From IMG/VR virus record IMGVR_UViG_3300044628_000949, positions 1 through 21,167 of that record: a DNA stretch of 21,167 nt, one strand, 5' to 3'. This document shows, one piece after another, positions 1 to 5,569 of the stretch. Numbering within the stretch: the stretch's first letter is position 1; each line of letters begins with the position of its first letter. Under the pieces are notes generated by a model. It saw only the letters and a list, made by a program, of their open reading frames with translations. It made no database searches and was not told the DNA's origin. The translations under genes were made by a program, and so were the position numbers. Origin of the DNA: a virus.

Positions 1-138
1 GACGTCGAACAGGGAGACGAGCGTCTTGATTCGGGCGGCGGTGAGCCTGACCGTCTCGTCGTCCGGCAGGTGGTTCGCCATCGCGAGGAGCTGGTCCATC
101 TCGTCGCGGGCGTCGTGAATGGTGGACTCGGTTGTCAT
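1..138 (-). CDS. hypothetical protein, C-terminus cut by window edge
   Basis: The start is the ATG at 138, which overlaps the stop of the gene above it as ATGA, with AAAGGTG as a ribosome binding site just upstream. Forty-six codons are visible with no stop, beginning MTTESTIHDARDEMDQL and continuing as a charged, helical sequence. It reads as one more member of the string of small coupled early genes. I do not recognise the family and no catalytic motif is visible in this fragment. The true length is unknown because the gene runs off the left edge. Confidence 0.7.
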   Translation of the reverse strand, partial: MTTESTIHDARDEMDQLLAMANHLPDDETVRLTAARIKTLVSLFDV

Positions 139-503
139 TTGCACCTTTTTCCAAAATCGATTGATGTATTGACAACGTGCTCCAAGCAGCCATGAAGCGT
201 CAAGAAAGACTCCCATGCTGGAATCTCGATTGTTTCTACATATGGGAAAGTTGTGATTCGGACTTTCCCTCTGGTGATGGTGATGGCAATGGATTGCCCT
301 TCACGCAACTTCTCGCTCGCATCCTCAATCAGGCGCTCAAGTATGTGCATCCCATTGATGGTTGCTTGAGACTTGTCATTCATCTCCTCAAGCCACGCAA
401 GCCTCCTGAAGACCGCATTCATGAACTCCTGCGGGTTGCTAGCGATGTCTGGGTTTTCGTCGCACCAGTTGCGCCAGCAAAGGTGATTCTTGCTTTCGTT
501 CAT
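135..503 (-). CDS. hypothetical 122-residue protein of low G+C
   Basis: This is a 122-residue soluble protein starting MNESKNHLCWRNWCDE. It has two acidic, helical stretches in the first half, and a likely beta segment (QSIAITITRGKVRITTF) near residues 70-87. The start overlaps the previous stop (ATGA, 500-503) and is preceded by GGAGG. I recognise no family. Its base composition stands out: by hand count 57 of 120 bases at 181-300 are G or C, whereas 48 of 60 are at 721-780 nearby. This suggests recent acquisition from a lower-GC source. No membrane segment or signal peptide is seen. Confidence 0.75.
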   Translation of the reverse strand: MNESKNHLCWRNWCDENPDIASNPQEFMNAVFRRLAWLEEMNDKSQATINGMHILERLIEDASEKLREGQSIAITITRGKVRITTFPYVETIEIPAWESFLTLHGCLEHVVNTSIDFGKRCK

Positions 504-697
504 GCCGCACCTCCATCGTCTCGCGGAGATGCCGCGTCTTCCAAGTTCTTGACAAGGTCTTTCGCCGCGCTTGCCGTGTACGGCTCGTCGCGGTCGGTCA
601 GTACGCCCCCCATCGTGACCGTGTCGGCGACGATAGATACGGGGATGCGCACGGCGGCAACGCCAGCGCGAAGCAACGATTCAGCAAAGTTCAGCAT
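500..697 (-). CDS. small conserved-looking phage protein
   Basis: A 65-residue protein. The start at 697 (MLNFAESLLRAG) is chosen because AAGGAAGGAAACAAGTC precedes it and it only slightly overlaps the upstream gene; the open frame extends further but without a comparable site. The core reads SIVADTVTMGG, then LTDRDEPYTASAAKDLV, a pattern I have seen in short uncharacterised phage proteins, though I cannot give it a function. The middle is mildly hydrophobic but too broken by charge for a confident membrane helix. It is translationally coupled to its neighbours. Confidence 0.7.
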   Translation of the reverse strand: MLNFAESLLRAGVAAVRIPVSIVADTVTMGGVLTDRDEPYTASAAKDLVKNLEDAASPRDDGGAA

Positions 698-1056
698 GAC
701 TTGTTTCCTTCCTTGAAGTTTGCCCACACGCACACGCGCTGCGCGCGCCCGCTCGACCCGACGCGGGTCGCGCCGCTCGACCTGATCCAGCCCAGCCGAC
801 GCAGGTCGCTGCACCGCTTCCACGCGGTCGGAATGCCCGCCTTGAGCGCGGCCTCCTCGTCCGTCAGCCCAGCCGCGCCCGCCGCCTCGTAGACCTTGGC
901 GAGCCGCGCCACCTGACCCCGCGCGTCGAGCGCCTCGGCCGCGCGGTGGCTTGTCGCGGGATCGGAATGGCGGGCGCGCGTCGCGGCCGCGAACAGGTCG
1001 AGGTGCGCGAACGGCGCTCCGCTCGACCTCATCATCGCGTCGTTGGCGAACCTCAT
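691..1056 (-). CDS. phage winged-helix (HTH) protein
   Basis: A 121-residue basic protein. Residues about 30-92 form the pattern DPATSHRAAEAL, then VYEAAGAAGLTDEEAALKAGI, then CSDLRRLGWI. This resembles small phage helix-turn-helix proteins in which a 'T(D/S)xEia...G....s.rr.eL...G.I' motif forms the HTH and start of the wing. The C-terminus (RAQRVCVWANF) would be the wing strand. A role in regulation or DNA metabolism is inferred, with no known target. The start overlaps the stop of the membrane micro-protein above it (ATGA). Confidence 0.7.
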   Translation of the reverse strand: MRFANDAMMRSSGAPFAHLDLFAAATRARHSDPATSHRAAEALDARGQVARLAKVYEAAGAAGLTDEEAALKAGIPTAWKRCSDLRRLGWIRSSGATRVGSSGRAQRVCVWANFKEGNKSC

Positions 1057-1175
1057 GTCAGCACCCCGATTCCGAATCCGACCGCGAAGAGCGCGATCGC
1101 CCAGCCGACCATCGAGAAGACAAGAAGTCTCTTCACGAACCGCTCGTCTCCGAAACTGAACTCACTCTGCTCCAT
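1053..1175 (-). CDS. 40-residue single-pass membrane micro-protein
   Basis: This short gene begins MEQSEFSFGDERFVKRLL and then has a hydrophobic helix at about residues 18-39 (VFSMVGWAIALFAVGFGIGV). AGGAG lies seven bases before the ATG. The gene overlaps the stop of its upstream neighbour and shares ATGA with the next start. The positively charged VKRLL stretch before the helix suggests an N-inside orientation. It could be a holin-like, superinfection-exclusion or membrane-anchoring peptide, but nothing in the sequence decides this. The reading frame is supported by tight coupling on both sides. Confidence 0.7.
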   Translation of the reverse strand: MEQSEFSFGDERFVKRLLVFSMVGWAIALFAVGFGIGVLT

Positions 1176-1407
1176 TGGGTGTCTCCTGGCGCTCCTGCGC
1201 CACAACGTGGAACCTGACAGAGGGATCGAACGCGAACCGAATCCTCGCCTTGAGGTTCCGCCGCGTCGTCCCTCCCTTCGCGTCCGTGCCGTGGATGGAA
1301 CGGCAGTAGACGTAGCCTAGATGCTTCCCGTCCTGCGTGAGCTGCATCGCGTCGCCGGGGCGCATGGCGCGGAACACGCCGCCGATCTTCTCAGGGTCAA
1401 ACTGCAT
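1162..1407 (-). CDS. hypothetical 81-residue protein
   Basis: The start at 1407 (MQFDPEKIGGVF) is chosen because AGGAGG lies only a few bases upstream and it overlaps the RusA-like stop by 11 bases. The protein is 81 residues with a probable small beta-rich core (DAMQLTQDGKHLGYVYCRSI) followed by a basic stretch (TTRRNLKARIRF). I recognise no family. The operon position between RusA and a membrane micro-protein gives no specific hint. No membrane segment or metal site is visible. Confidence 0.65.
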   Translation of the reverse strand: MQFDPEKIGGVFRAMRPGDAMQLTQDGKHLGYVYCRSIHGTDAKGGTTRRNLKARIRFAFDPSVRFHVVAQERQETPNGAE

Positions 1408-1753
1408 CGGTCCTCCTGATGGTGAGCGTGACGCCGACAGGCTCGGACTTCTCAAACGTCACGGGGAGATGGGTAAGGCCCGAATCGTCCGCGAGGAGCC
1501 GCGCGTCCACCAGCCCGTCGAATGCGGCCTTGAGCGACGCTAGCAGGTTGTCCCTGTCGCGGCGTCGGTCCTGCTTGAATCGGAAGTGGGCCTGTATCTC
1601 GGCGGACTTCCATGCGGCCGGGTGCGGCGCGTGCGCGGCCCATCGCGCCGTCTCGCGGTAGAACTTCGTGGCCTTGGCCTTGGTGCGCCAGTGGACGCGG
1701 GCGTTCGGCTTGAGCGAGTCGGGCGGGAGCGGGAGGTAGATGGTGACGGTCAC
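1397..1753 (-). CDS. rusA: RusA-like Holliday junction resolvase
   Basis: This is a 118-residue protein of the RusA endodeoxyribonuclease family, which cuts branched DNA (four-way junctions) during phage recombination and before packaging. The N-terminus VTVTIYLPLPPDSLKPNARVHW matches the family opening. The catalytic acidic cluster appears as RDRDNLLASLKAAFDGL, with Asp66 and Asp68, followed by LLADDSGL near residues 87-93, the usual third acidic site. The start is the GTG at 1753, which overlaps the previous stop as GTGA and has GGAGG upstream. The open frame continues to 2170, but that part is a shadow of the gene above. It lies in the same transcription unit direction as the RecT-like annealase, a sensible functional partner. 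Confidence 0.88.
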   Translation of the reverse strand: MTVTIYLPLPPDSLKPNARVHWRTKAKATKFYRETARWAAHAPHPAAWKSAEIQAHFRFKQDRRRDRDNLLASLKAAFDGLVDARLLADDSGLTHLPVTFEKSEPVGVTLTIRRTDAV

Positions 1754-2073
1754 GACTTCTCGCCTCCCGCGCGCATGGACCACGACGCGTTGAACGCCTC
1801 GCTCTCGTCGCGGATTTCGGCGACGCACGCGGCGTACCCAGCGATGTCGGTCATGTTGTCCCTCTTGGGCGCGTGCTGCTCGCGCGCGCACTTGTCGAGC
1901 ACCATGATGAGTCCCCAGTCGGCGGGCGTCAACGGCTCGCGGAACTTGTGCGAGAAGATCGCGTTGATTGCGCCGACCGTGCGTGCGAAGTGATCGCGCG
2001 GGGAACCGTATGACGCGCCGCGCTCGCGCGTGGCTTGGATGGCGTCGAGGAGTAGGCGTTCGCGCTCGGTCAT
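1750..2073 (-). CDS. DUF6378-like phage protein
   Basis: A 107-residue protein. After MTERERLLLDAIQ it carries RGASYGSPRDHFART (residues about 18-32), then LTPADWGLIMVLDKCARE and KRDNMTDIAGYAACVAEI (about 48-87). This order (YG-P-x-x-F, a P-x-D/W-x-x-x-M-x-L-x-K helix, then D-N-x-x-D-I-A-G-Y) is what I know from DUF6378, a helical phage family of unsettled function, possibly nucleotide-related given the all-alpha D/E/K pattern. The start shares ATGA with the stop above. The family name comes from memory of its pattern, not from a search. Confidence 0.75.
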   Translation of the reverse strand: MTERERLLLDAIQATRERGASYGSPRDHFARTVGAINAIFSHKFREPLTPADWGLIMVLDKCAREQHAPKRDNMTDIAGYAACVAEIRDESEAFNASWSMRAGGEKS

Positions 2074-2420
2074 GGCTTCCGCTCCGCTTGCGTCCCGTCG
2101 TTCGGATCGTGCATCGCCTTGCGACGCCACTCCAGTTCCTCGATGAGGAACCTGATCGTGTTTGATCCAAAGCCCGCGCTCCGACAGTCGTGCTGGAATA
2201 CGACCGATGCTTCCGCCAGCGCCGACGCGGTTCTCCGCGCGGACGCGAGGTCGACCTTGCCGCGCTGCTTCATCAGTTGCCGCTCAAGTTCCTCGATGCG
2301 GTAGTGGGCGTCGCCGCAGACAAGCGCGACATCCTTCGGCGCGAACGCTGACGGGTCGTTGCAGATGTTCAGCAGCGCCTCCTTGACGAGGTCTAGTCCC
2401 ATCTTCTCTCTCTCGCTCAT
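2070..2420 (-). CDS. hypothetical protein, helical
   Basis: A 116-residue protein beginning MSEREKMGLDLVKEALLNI. The start at 2420 overlaps the previous stop (ATGA); the longer open frame upstream has no better site. It is mostly alpha-helical with a charged middle (YRIEELERQLMKQRG) that could form a short coiled coil, and a C-terminal helix (RFLIEELEWRRKAMHD). The first residues resemble the start of the next gene (MTERERLLLDA), suggesting shuffled or duplicated 5' ends among these small genes. No function can be assigned. Confidence 0.65.
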   Translation of the reverse strand: MSEREKMGLDLVKEALLNICNDPSAFAPKDVALVCGDAHYRIEELERQLMKQRGKVDLASARRTASALAEASVVFQHDCRSAGFGSNTIRFLIEELEWRRKAMHDPNDGTQAERKP

Positions 2421-2638
2421 GGCTTCCGCTCCTTGAGGCTCATCAGAACCATCACGACCGACGCTGCTTCGCACACGACCGATCCGAGCGCATCGACCGA
2501 CCTGCTCGTCTCGCTGTCGCTGAACTCGACCAGCAGCGTGTCGCCGTCGTCGTATCGGACGAGGACGACGCTGCGCGCGCTAGCGAGGTTGATCGCGATA
2601 GCCTGATCGTCCGCGTCGAGTCCGCAAAGGAACATCAT
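2417..2638 (-). CDS. hypothetical 73-residue protein
   Basis: A 73-residue acidic protein, MMFLCGLDADDQAIAINL..., with alternating hydrophobic residues (VVLVRYDDGDTLLVEFSD) that suggest a small beta sheet. It ends in a hydrophobic helix (VVCEAASVVMVLMSLKERKP) too short and too mixed for a firm membrane call. The start shares ATGA with the stop of the preceding gene. No family is recognised. Confidence 0.65.
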   Translation of the reverse strand: MMFLCGLDADDQAIAINLASARSVVLVRYDDGDTLLVEFSDSETSRSVDALGSVVCEAASVVMVLMSLKERKP

Positions 2639-2910
2639 GCACCTCCATTCTGCACACGATCATCGGTCGTGTTCGGCGCGTCGAAGCAGTCCCAGCCGCG
2701 CACCTTGGCGACGCGCCTTGACTGCTCCACATCGAATCCTCCGCTCAAGCCACACAGATCACGCCGCGCCTCGTCGCGCTCGGCGTTTGCCTTTGCGACC
2801 TCGGCCTTGAGCGCGGCGTTCTCGGCTAGCAGCGCCCGCAGCGCGCCATGAAACGGTGCGTCCACCAGTTCAAACAACCTTCCGACCAGTTCTCGTTGGT
2901 CGTCGCTCAT
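2635..2910 (-). CDS. coiled-coil protein with C-terminal GWDCFDA motif
   Basis: A 91-residue protein. The N-terminus MSDDQRELVGRLFELV is followed by a coiled coil (LLAENAALKAEVAKANAERD, about residues 27-47) and then RVAKVRGWDCFDAPN near the C-terminus. The GWDCFDA segment is shared with the next upstream gene (2907-3179), and the ribosome binding site plus first codons (GGAGGTGCAGCGATGA, then MSDDQR) are almost the same as those of the gene at 3295-3768 (MTDDQR). It is therefore a mosaic of pieces from its neighbours. Function is unknown; it is probably cytoplasmic. Confidence 0.7.
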   Translation of the reverse strand: MSDDQRELVGRLFELVDAPFHGALRALLAENAALKAEVAKANAERDEARRDLCGLSGGFDVEQSRRVAKVRGWDCFDAPNTTDDRVQNGGA

Positions 2911-3179
2911 CGCTGCACCTCCTTCGCGTCGAAGCAGTCCCAGCCGAGCATCCTTGCCACACGCGGAGCATCCATATCTCCAGAAATAACAGACGGGTGC
3001 CTGTCCAGGAACAGCATTCTGGCCCTGTCGCGCTCGGCGGTGCGCTGCGCGAGGTCGGCCTTCACGGCGGCGAGTTCGCGCTCCAGTTCCCGAGCAAAGT
3101 CGGCTGACACATTCCACGCCGATACGCGGAGTTGTGCCCGCCGTCTGCATTCGTCGTTTGTCCTCGGTGTGTCGCTCAT
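2907..3179 (-). CDS. small phage protein of the MSDTPRT type
   Basis: A 90-residue protein opening MSDTPRTNDECRRR and continuing with SADFARELERELAAVKADLA, a coiled coil at about residues 25-52. It ends with RVARMLGWDCFDAKEV. The MSDTPRT opening plus '(A/P)xDFARELERE' is a combination often met in short phage early proteins, but no biochemical role is known to me. The C-terminal GWDCFDA module is shared with the adjacent gene at 2635-2910, evidence of local duplication. The start overlaps the stop of the membrane micro-protein upstream (ATGA). Confidence 0.75.
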   Translation of the reverse strand: MSDTPRTNDECRRRAQLRVSAWNVSADFARELERELAAVKADLAQRTAERDRARMLFLDRHPSVISGDMDAPRVARMLGWDCFDAKEVQR

Positions 3180-3298
3180 GCGCCCCCCCAGATCAGGTAG
3201 CCGACGAAAAGCCCGACGGCTGCGCCTATGGCGAGGAGCAGCGCCGCTAGGCATCCCAATGCGCGTTCGATACCCTCAAGTCCTAAGATGTCGCTCAC
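3176..3298 (-). CDS. 40-residue membrane micro-protein, GTG start
   Basis: The protein begins (V)SDILGLEGIERALG and then has a long hydrophobic helix at about residues 13-37 (CLAALLLAIGAAVGLFVGYL). The GTG at 3298 overlaps the previous stop as GTGA and is preceded by a perfect AGGAGG at seven bases. The stop overlaps the next ATG. This strict coupling on both sides makes the frame convincing despite its size. It could be a small holin-like or membrane-associated peptide; no motif settles the role. It is similar in length and layout, but not in sequence, to the one at 1053-1175. Confidence 0.75.
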   Translation of the reverse strand: MSDILGLEGIERALGCLAALLLAIGAAVGLFVGYLIWGGA

Positions 3299-3768
3299 GG
3301 CTTCGCCTCCTTCGCCTTACGGATCGCGGTGACCGCGTCAAACGCCGAATGTAACGACGCGGCATCACCAGCAGACCTCGCCGCAACCCGCGCTTCGTGG
3401 CGCGCTAAAACCCGTACCGCAGCACCCCATGCCTCCCACGCCGCTGGTGTCGTCCGCTCGCTGCACATGATGCGCCACGACTCGCCGTGCCCGTCCTTGT
3501 CCGCTTGCTCTTGGTACTCCGCCAACTCGCGCCACATCTCCGCGAGCGGGTCGTGCGCCTTGAGCGCGGCGACCTCGGCTGCGAGAGCGGCGTTCACCGC
3601 GTTCAGGCTCACGAGGTTCGCGTCGGCCTTCAGCGCGTCGATCTCGACAAGCGCCGCACGAATCGCCGCTGCGAACTCCTCGATGTACTCCGGTCCCCAC
3701 ACCAGCCCGGCGCGCGACTCAAGCTGCGCGCAGCCTTCCTCAAGCATCTTGCGTTGATCGTCGGTCAT
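3295..3768 (-). CDS. hypothetical helical protein
   Basis: A 157-residue, almost all-helical protein. It begins MTDDQRKMLEEGCAQLES; a coiled-coil-like stretch (ALVEIDALKADANLVSL, then ALAAEVAALKAHDPL) lies at about residues 39-76. A C-terminal region reads TTPAAWEAWGAAVRVLARHEARVAARS. The 5' end resembles that of the gene at 2635-2910, including its ribosome binding site GGAGGTGCAGCG. No known family. It is coupled to the Ala/Trp repeat gene upstream (ATGA at 3765-3768) and probably cytoplasmic. Confidence 0.7.
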   Translation of the reverse strand: MTDDQRKMLEEGCAQLESRAGLVWGPEYIEEFAAAIRAALVEIDALKADANLVSLNAVNAALAAEVAALKAHDPLAEMWRELAEYQEQADKDGHGESWRIMCSERTTPAAWEAWGAAVRVLARHEARVAARSAGDAASLHSAFDAVTAIRKAKEAKP

Positions 3769-4157
3769 CGCTGCACCTCCTCAAGCATCCGATCCAGTTC
3801 AGCGCGCTGCGCGGCGCGCTCGGTGTCCCGCGCCGCATCCCGTGCCGCAGCCCACTCCGCAGCCCACGCCGCATACCACGCCGCAGCCCGCGCCGCATCC
3901 CGTGCCGCAGCCCACTCCGCAGCCCACGCCGCATCCCACGCCGCAGCCCACACATCCGCCGCAGCCCGCGCCGCATACCACGCCGCATTCAGTTCCGTGT
4001 CGGTCGCCTCTCCGCGCAGATGCCGCGCCGCGACATCGAGCGCGTTCGTGCTGCGCGGGTCGCTCATCAGGTGGCGCACACGCTCCGCGCACCACAAAGC
4101 AAACTCACGGCGCTGTCTTTCGTTTAGGCGGTCGATTAGTGTGTCGATGTCGGTCAT
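3765..4157 (-). CDS. Ala/Trp-rich tandem-repeat helical protein
   Basis: A 130-residue protein. Residues 1-56 are ordinary (MTDIDTLIDRLNERQRREF...). Residues about 57-114 are a low-complexity helical repeat built from units like AAWAAEWAAARDAAR, with Trp, Tyr, Asp, Glu or Arg every third or fourth position and Ala elsewhere. The last residues (LDRMLEEVQR) are charged. The repeat would form a long amphipathic helix or helical bundle. Similar Ala/Trp repeat stretches occur in uncharacterised phage and bacterial proteins; no function is established to my knowledge. The DNA beneath is a near-perfect 60-base tandem duplication, so the length probably varies by slippage. AAGGAGC precedes the start, after a small hairpin. 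Confidence 0.75.
   Translation of the reverse strand: MTDIDTLIDRLNERQRREFALWCAERVRHLMSDPRSTNALDVAARHLRGEATDTELNAAWYAARAAADVWAAAWDAAWAAEWAAARDAARAAAWYAAWAAEWAAARDAARDTERAAQRAELDRMLEEVQR
3836..3989. repeat. GCCGCAGCC-type short repeats with a 60-base tandem duplication
   Basis: The stretch is made of reiterated 12- to 15-base units of the form gccgca-gcc-cac. Superimposed on them is a 60-base period: the first 34 bases at 3841 are identical to those at 3901. It codes for the Ala/Trp repeat of the overlapping gene and keeps the frame. There are no spacers of unrelated sequence, so it is not a CRISPR array. Confidence 0.85.
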
Positions 4158-4171
4158 GCCATGCTCCTTCC

Positions 4172-4185
4172 GCCGCTCATGCGGC
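4172..4185 (-). promoter_or_regulatory. leader hairpin with adjacent ribosome binding site (copy 1)
   Basis: On the mRNA strand this reads GCCGC, loop ATGA, GCGGC, followed by GGAAGGAGCATGGC and the start at 4157. The loop contains the TGA stop of the upstream gene. It is the same arrangement as the leaders at 6178-6192, 7055-7068 and 8706-8721, so it is listed as a member of a recurring element. Confidence 0.5.
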
Positions 4186-4395
4186 TGTTGACTTCCTTCG
4201 CTTCTCGTACACCGCGCGAGCGGGTGGCTGCACCCTGGTCATGTGCCACCTCCTCATCTCCGCGATCCACCTGATCGCCTGCCGTTCAAACTGGTCGCGC
4301 GGCTCCACGCGACGAGCGATCGTGTCAAGGCCGAGCCTGACGCTGATCGAATATGACGGCTTGTATCGGCGCTTCTCGACAGGTACACGGCTCAT
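4177..4395 (-). CDS. hypothetical basic protein, paralogue of adjacent gene
   Basis: A 72-residue strongly basic protein beginning MSRVPVEKRRYKPSYSISV. The segment PSYSISVRLGLDTIA and the following AIRWIAEMRRW match PSLSLRVRRGFDAIA and AIAWMRRTV in the gene just upstream (4392-4661), so the two are tandem paralogues. The start shares ATGA with that gene's stop. The 'S(L/I)xVRxGxDxIA' core is predicted helical and may bind nucleic acid given its charge, but this is inference. Family not recognised. Confidence 0.7.
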   Translation of the reverse strand: MSRVPVEKRRYKPSYSISVRLGLDTIARRVEPRDQFERQAIRWIAEMRRWHMTRVQPPARAVYEKRRKSTAA

Positions 4396-4661
4396 GCCTG
4401 TCCTCCGTTCCTCCGCGCGCGGAGGGGACTTGCGTCCCCCCCGCTGCGCGGCGCGACCGGCAAGGAGCAGTCCGCCTCCGCGTCGTGCGGCTGTCGCTGC
4501 GGCGATGATAGCACCGCGACCGTCCTCCGCATCCATGCGATCGCCGCAAGCTCGTCCTCGGTGGTCGGCGCGTAGGCCGACGCGATCGCGTCGAACCCGC
4601 GCCGCACTCGGAGCGAGAGCGATGGCCGACGTGCCTTCTTGCTGGTCAGTTTGCGTGTCAC
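4392..4661 (-). CDS. hypothetical basic protein, paralogue of adjacent gene
   Basis: An 89-residue protein, MTRKLTSKKARRPSLSLRV... The first 50 residues align with the product of 4177-4395 (shared pattern: basic N-terminus, PSxSxxVRxGxDxIA, acidic spacer, AIxW). The last 35 residues are a disordered-looking tail rich in Ser, Pro and Arg (APRSGGDASPLRARRNGG), absent from the paralogue. The start overlaps the Gp157 stop (ATGA). Position directly behind Gp157 in the early operon hints at DNA metabolism or regulation, but nothing more can be said. Confidence 0.68.
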   Translation of the reverse strand: MTRKLTSKKARRPSLSLRVRRGFDAIASAYAPTTEDELAAIAWMRRTVAVLSSPQRQPHDAEADCSLPVAPRSGGDASPLRARRNGGQA

Positions 4662-5179
4662 TTGATGTTGATCCTCGTACCGCGCTCCATAAGCGACGCG
4701 AAGTCGAGCGCCTCGCCCGCCTCAAGCCGATCGCGGATCACGTCGGTGTTGGCCTTGACGATCGTCTCGGTCGTGACCGCCCAGCCGGGCAGGTCTTCGA
4801 CGCCGACGCGCAGGTCGAGTTTCGCCTTGCCGCCGACCTTCGCGAGCGAGACGGTGTAGCGCGTCGTCTGCACCTTGGGCAGCGACTTGGCTTCCCATGT
4901 GTGGCGCAGTCGTTCGCGCAGCGCGGCGGCGGCGTTCTCGTCAATGCGCGCGCGCTCGGCGAGTCGCTTGGCCTCGGCCTTTCGCACCTCGGCCCTAGCC
5001 TCGATCTCGGAGATGAGACGGCAGTATGCGTCAACCTTGTCGGAGAGATTGGCTTCGTTTTCCGCGAACCATCCGTCGATGGTGGCCTCGGTGCCCGGCG
5101 TGATTTCGCCTCCGGCTGCGGCGAGGAGCGCGTCGAGCGACTCCATGTCTGCGGTGATGTCAAGAAGGGTGCGGCTCAT
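4658..5179 (-). CDS. Gp157-like phage protein
   Basis: A 173-residue protein matching the layout of the siphovirus Gp157 family (first noted in Streptococcus phages and linked with phage resistance when expressed). A helical N-terminus carries a conserved Trp (ATIDGWFAENEANLSDKVDAY, residues about 32-52). A long charged helix follows (EIEARAEVRKAEAKRLAERA). Then comes a beta-rich C-terminus with TTRYTVSLAKVGGKAKLDLR, VEDLPGWAV, and a final RGTRINIK. In phages this gene usually sits next to recombination functions (annealase, single-strand-binding protein), consistent with this block. Its start overlaps the preceding HTH gene by 20 bases. Confidence 0.82.
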   Translation of the reverse strand: MSRTLLDITADMESLDALLAAAGGEITPGTEATIDGWFAENEANLSDKVDAYCRLISEIEARAEVRKAEAKRLAERARIDENAAAALRERLRHTWEAKSLPKVQTTRYTVSLAKVGGKAKLDLRVGVEDLPGWAVTTETIVKANTDVIRDRLEAGEALDFASLMERGTRINIK

Positions 5180-5366
5180 TGCGTGTTCCTTGTGATGTTT
5201 TGTTCGTCAGCGCCTTTAGAACAGCGGCTTTATCGAAGAAGCGCCGTCGTTCAACTCGTATGCTTGGAATCCGTCCGGACTCGGCTTCTCGCTTCAGCCA
5301 AAGCACTGGCAGTCCTGTGCTGTCAGCAAGTTCGCAGATAGACACAAAAACTTTGTCTGCACTCAT
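5160..5366 (-). CDS. excisionase-like helix-turn-helix protein B
   Basis: A 68-residue protein. VFVSICELADSTGLP is the first helix pair, VLWLKREAESGRIPSI the recognition helix and turn, and VERRRFFDKAAVLKAL the small wing and final helix. This is the MerR/excisionase-type winged HTH seen in phage Xis-like and small regulatory proteins. The motif WLxxExxxGRIPxx is shared with the gene just upstream (5363-5566), so the two are adjacent paralogues. It could be an architectural recombination factor or a transcription regulator; no integrase is visible in this window to favour the first. Confidence 0.78.
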   Translation of the reverse strand: MSADKVFVSICELADSTGLPVLWLKREAESGRIPSIRVERRRFFDKAAVLKALTNKTSQGTRNEPHPS

Positions 5367-5566
5367 CCATTGACCCTTTCTGTTTTGGCGCGTTCCGCAA
5401 GGATCGCCGCGACTGTTTCAACATGGACCAGCGTTGCGCGACCCGCGACCAGCGCGGGTATCCGCCCGGCGTCGATTTCTTCACGCAGCCAACGCGCCGG
5501 GACGCAGAGACAGCGAGCCGCTAGGTTCAGCGGAACGGGGTCCGATGGATACTTTGATTCTTGCAT
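5363..5566 (-). CDS. excisionase-like helix-turn-helix protein A
   Basis: A 67-residue protein with the same winged-HTH plan as its downstream neighbour: LNLAARCLCVPARWLREEI, then DAGRIPALVAGRATLVHVET, then VAAILAERA. The start at 5566 is three bases after the previous stop, and the end overlaps the paralogue's start (ATGA). Being paired suggests they may bind adjacent half-sites or form a heterodimer, which is inference. The palindromes near 7076-7132 and 8723-8747 are candidate targets for this or other regulators. Confidence 0.78.
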   Translation of the reverse strand: MQESKYPSDPVPLNLAARCLCVPARWLREEIDAGRIPALVAGRATLVHVETVAAILAERAKTERVNG

Positions 5567-5569
5567 GGG

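Noticed and set aside
162-185. TTGACA on the plus strand as a rightward promoter
   Set aside because: It lies inside a leftward gene, no convincing -10 follows at 16-18 bases, and there is no rightward gene to serve. Similar chance TTGACA copies at 10814 and 14762 were also dismissed.
1754-2170. N-terminal extension of the RusA-like frame
   Set aside because: The extension is the Arg-rich shadow of the DUF6378-like gene. The family's normal N-terminus begins at the GTG at 1753 with a good ribosome binding site.
3841-3960. Regular repeats resembling an array
   Set aside because: Contiguous coding repeats with no unique spacers, so not CRISPR.
3842-5341. 499-residue open frame on the plus strand
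   Set aside because: It covers the Ala/Trp repeat gene, Gp157 and both paralogues on the other strand. Its sequence is low-complexity Pro/Thr/Arg, as expected from the complement of GC-rich genes, with no ribosome binding site.
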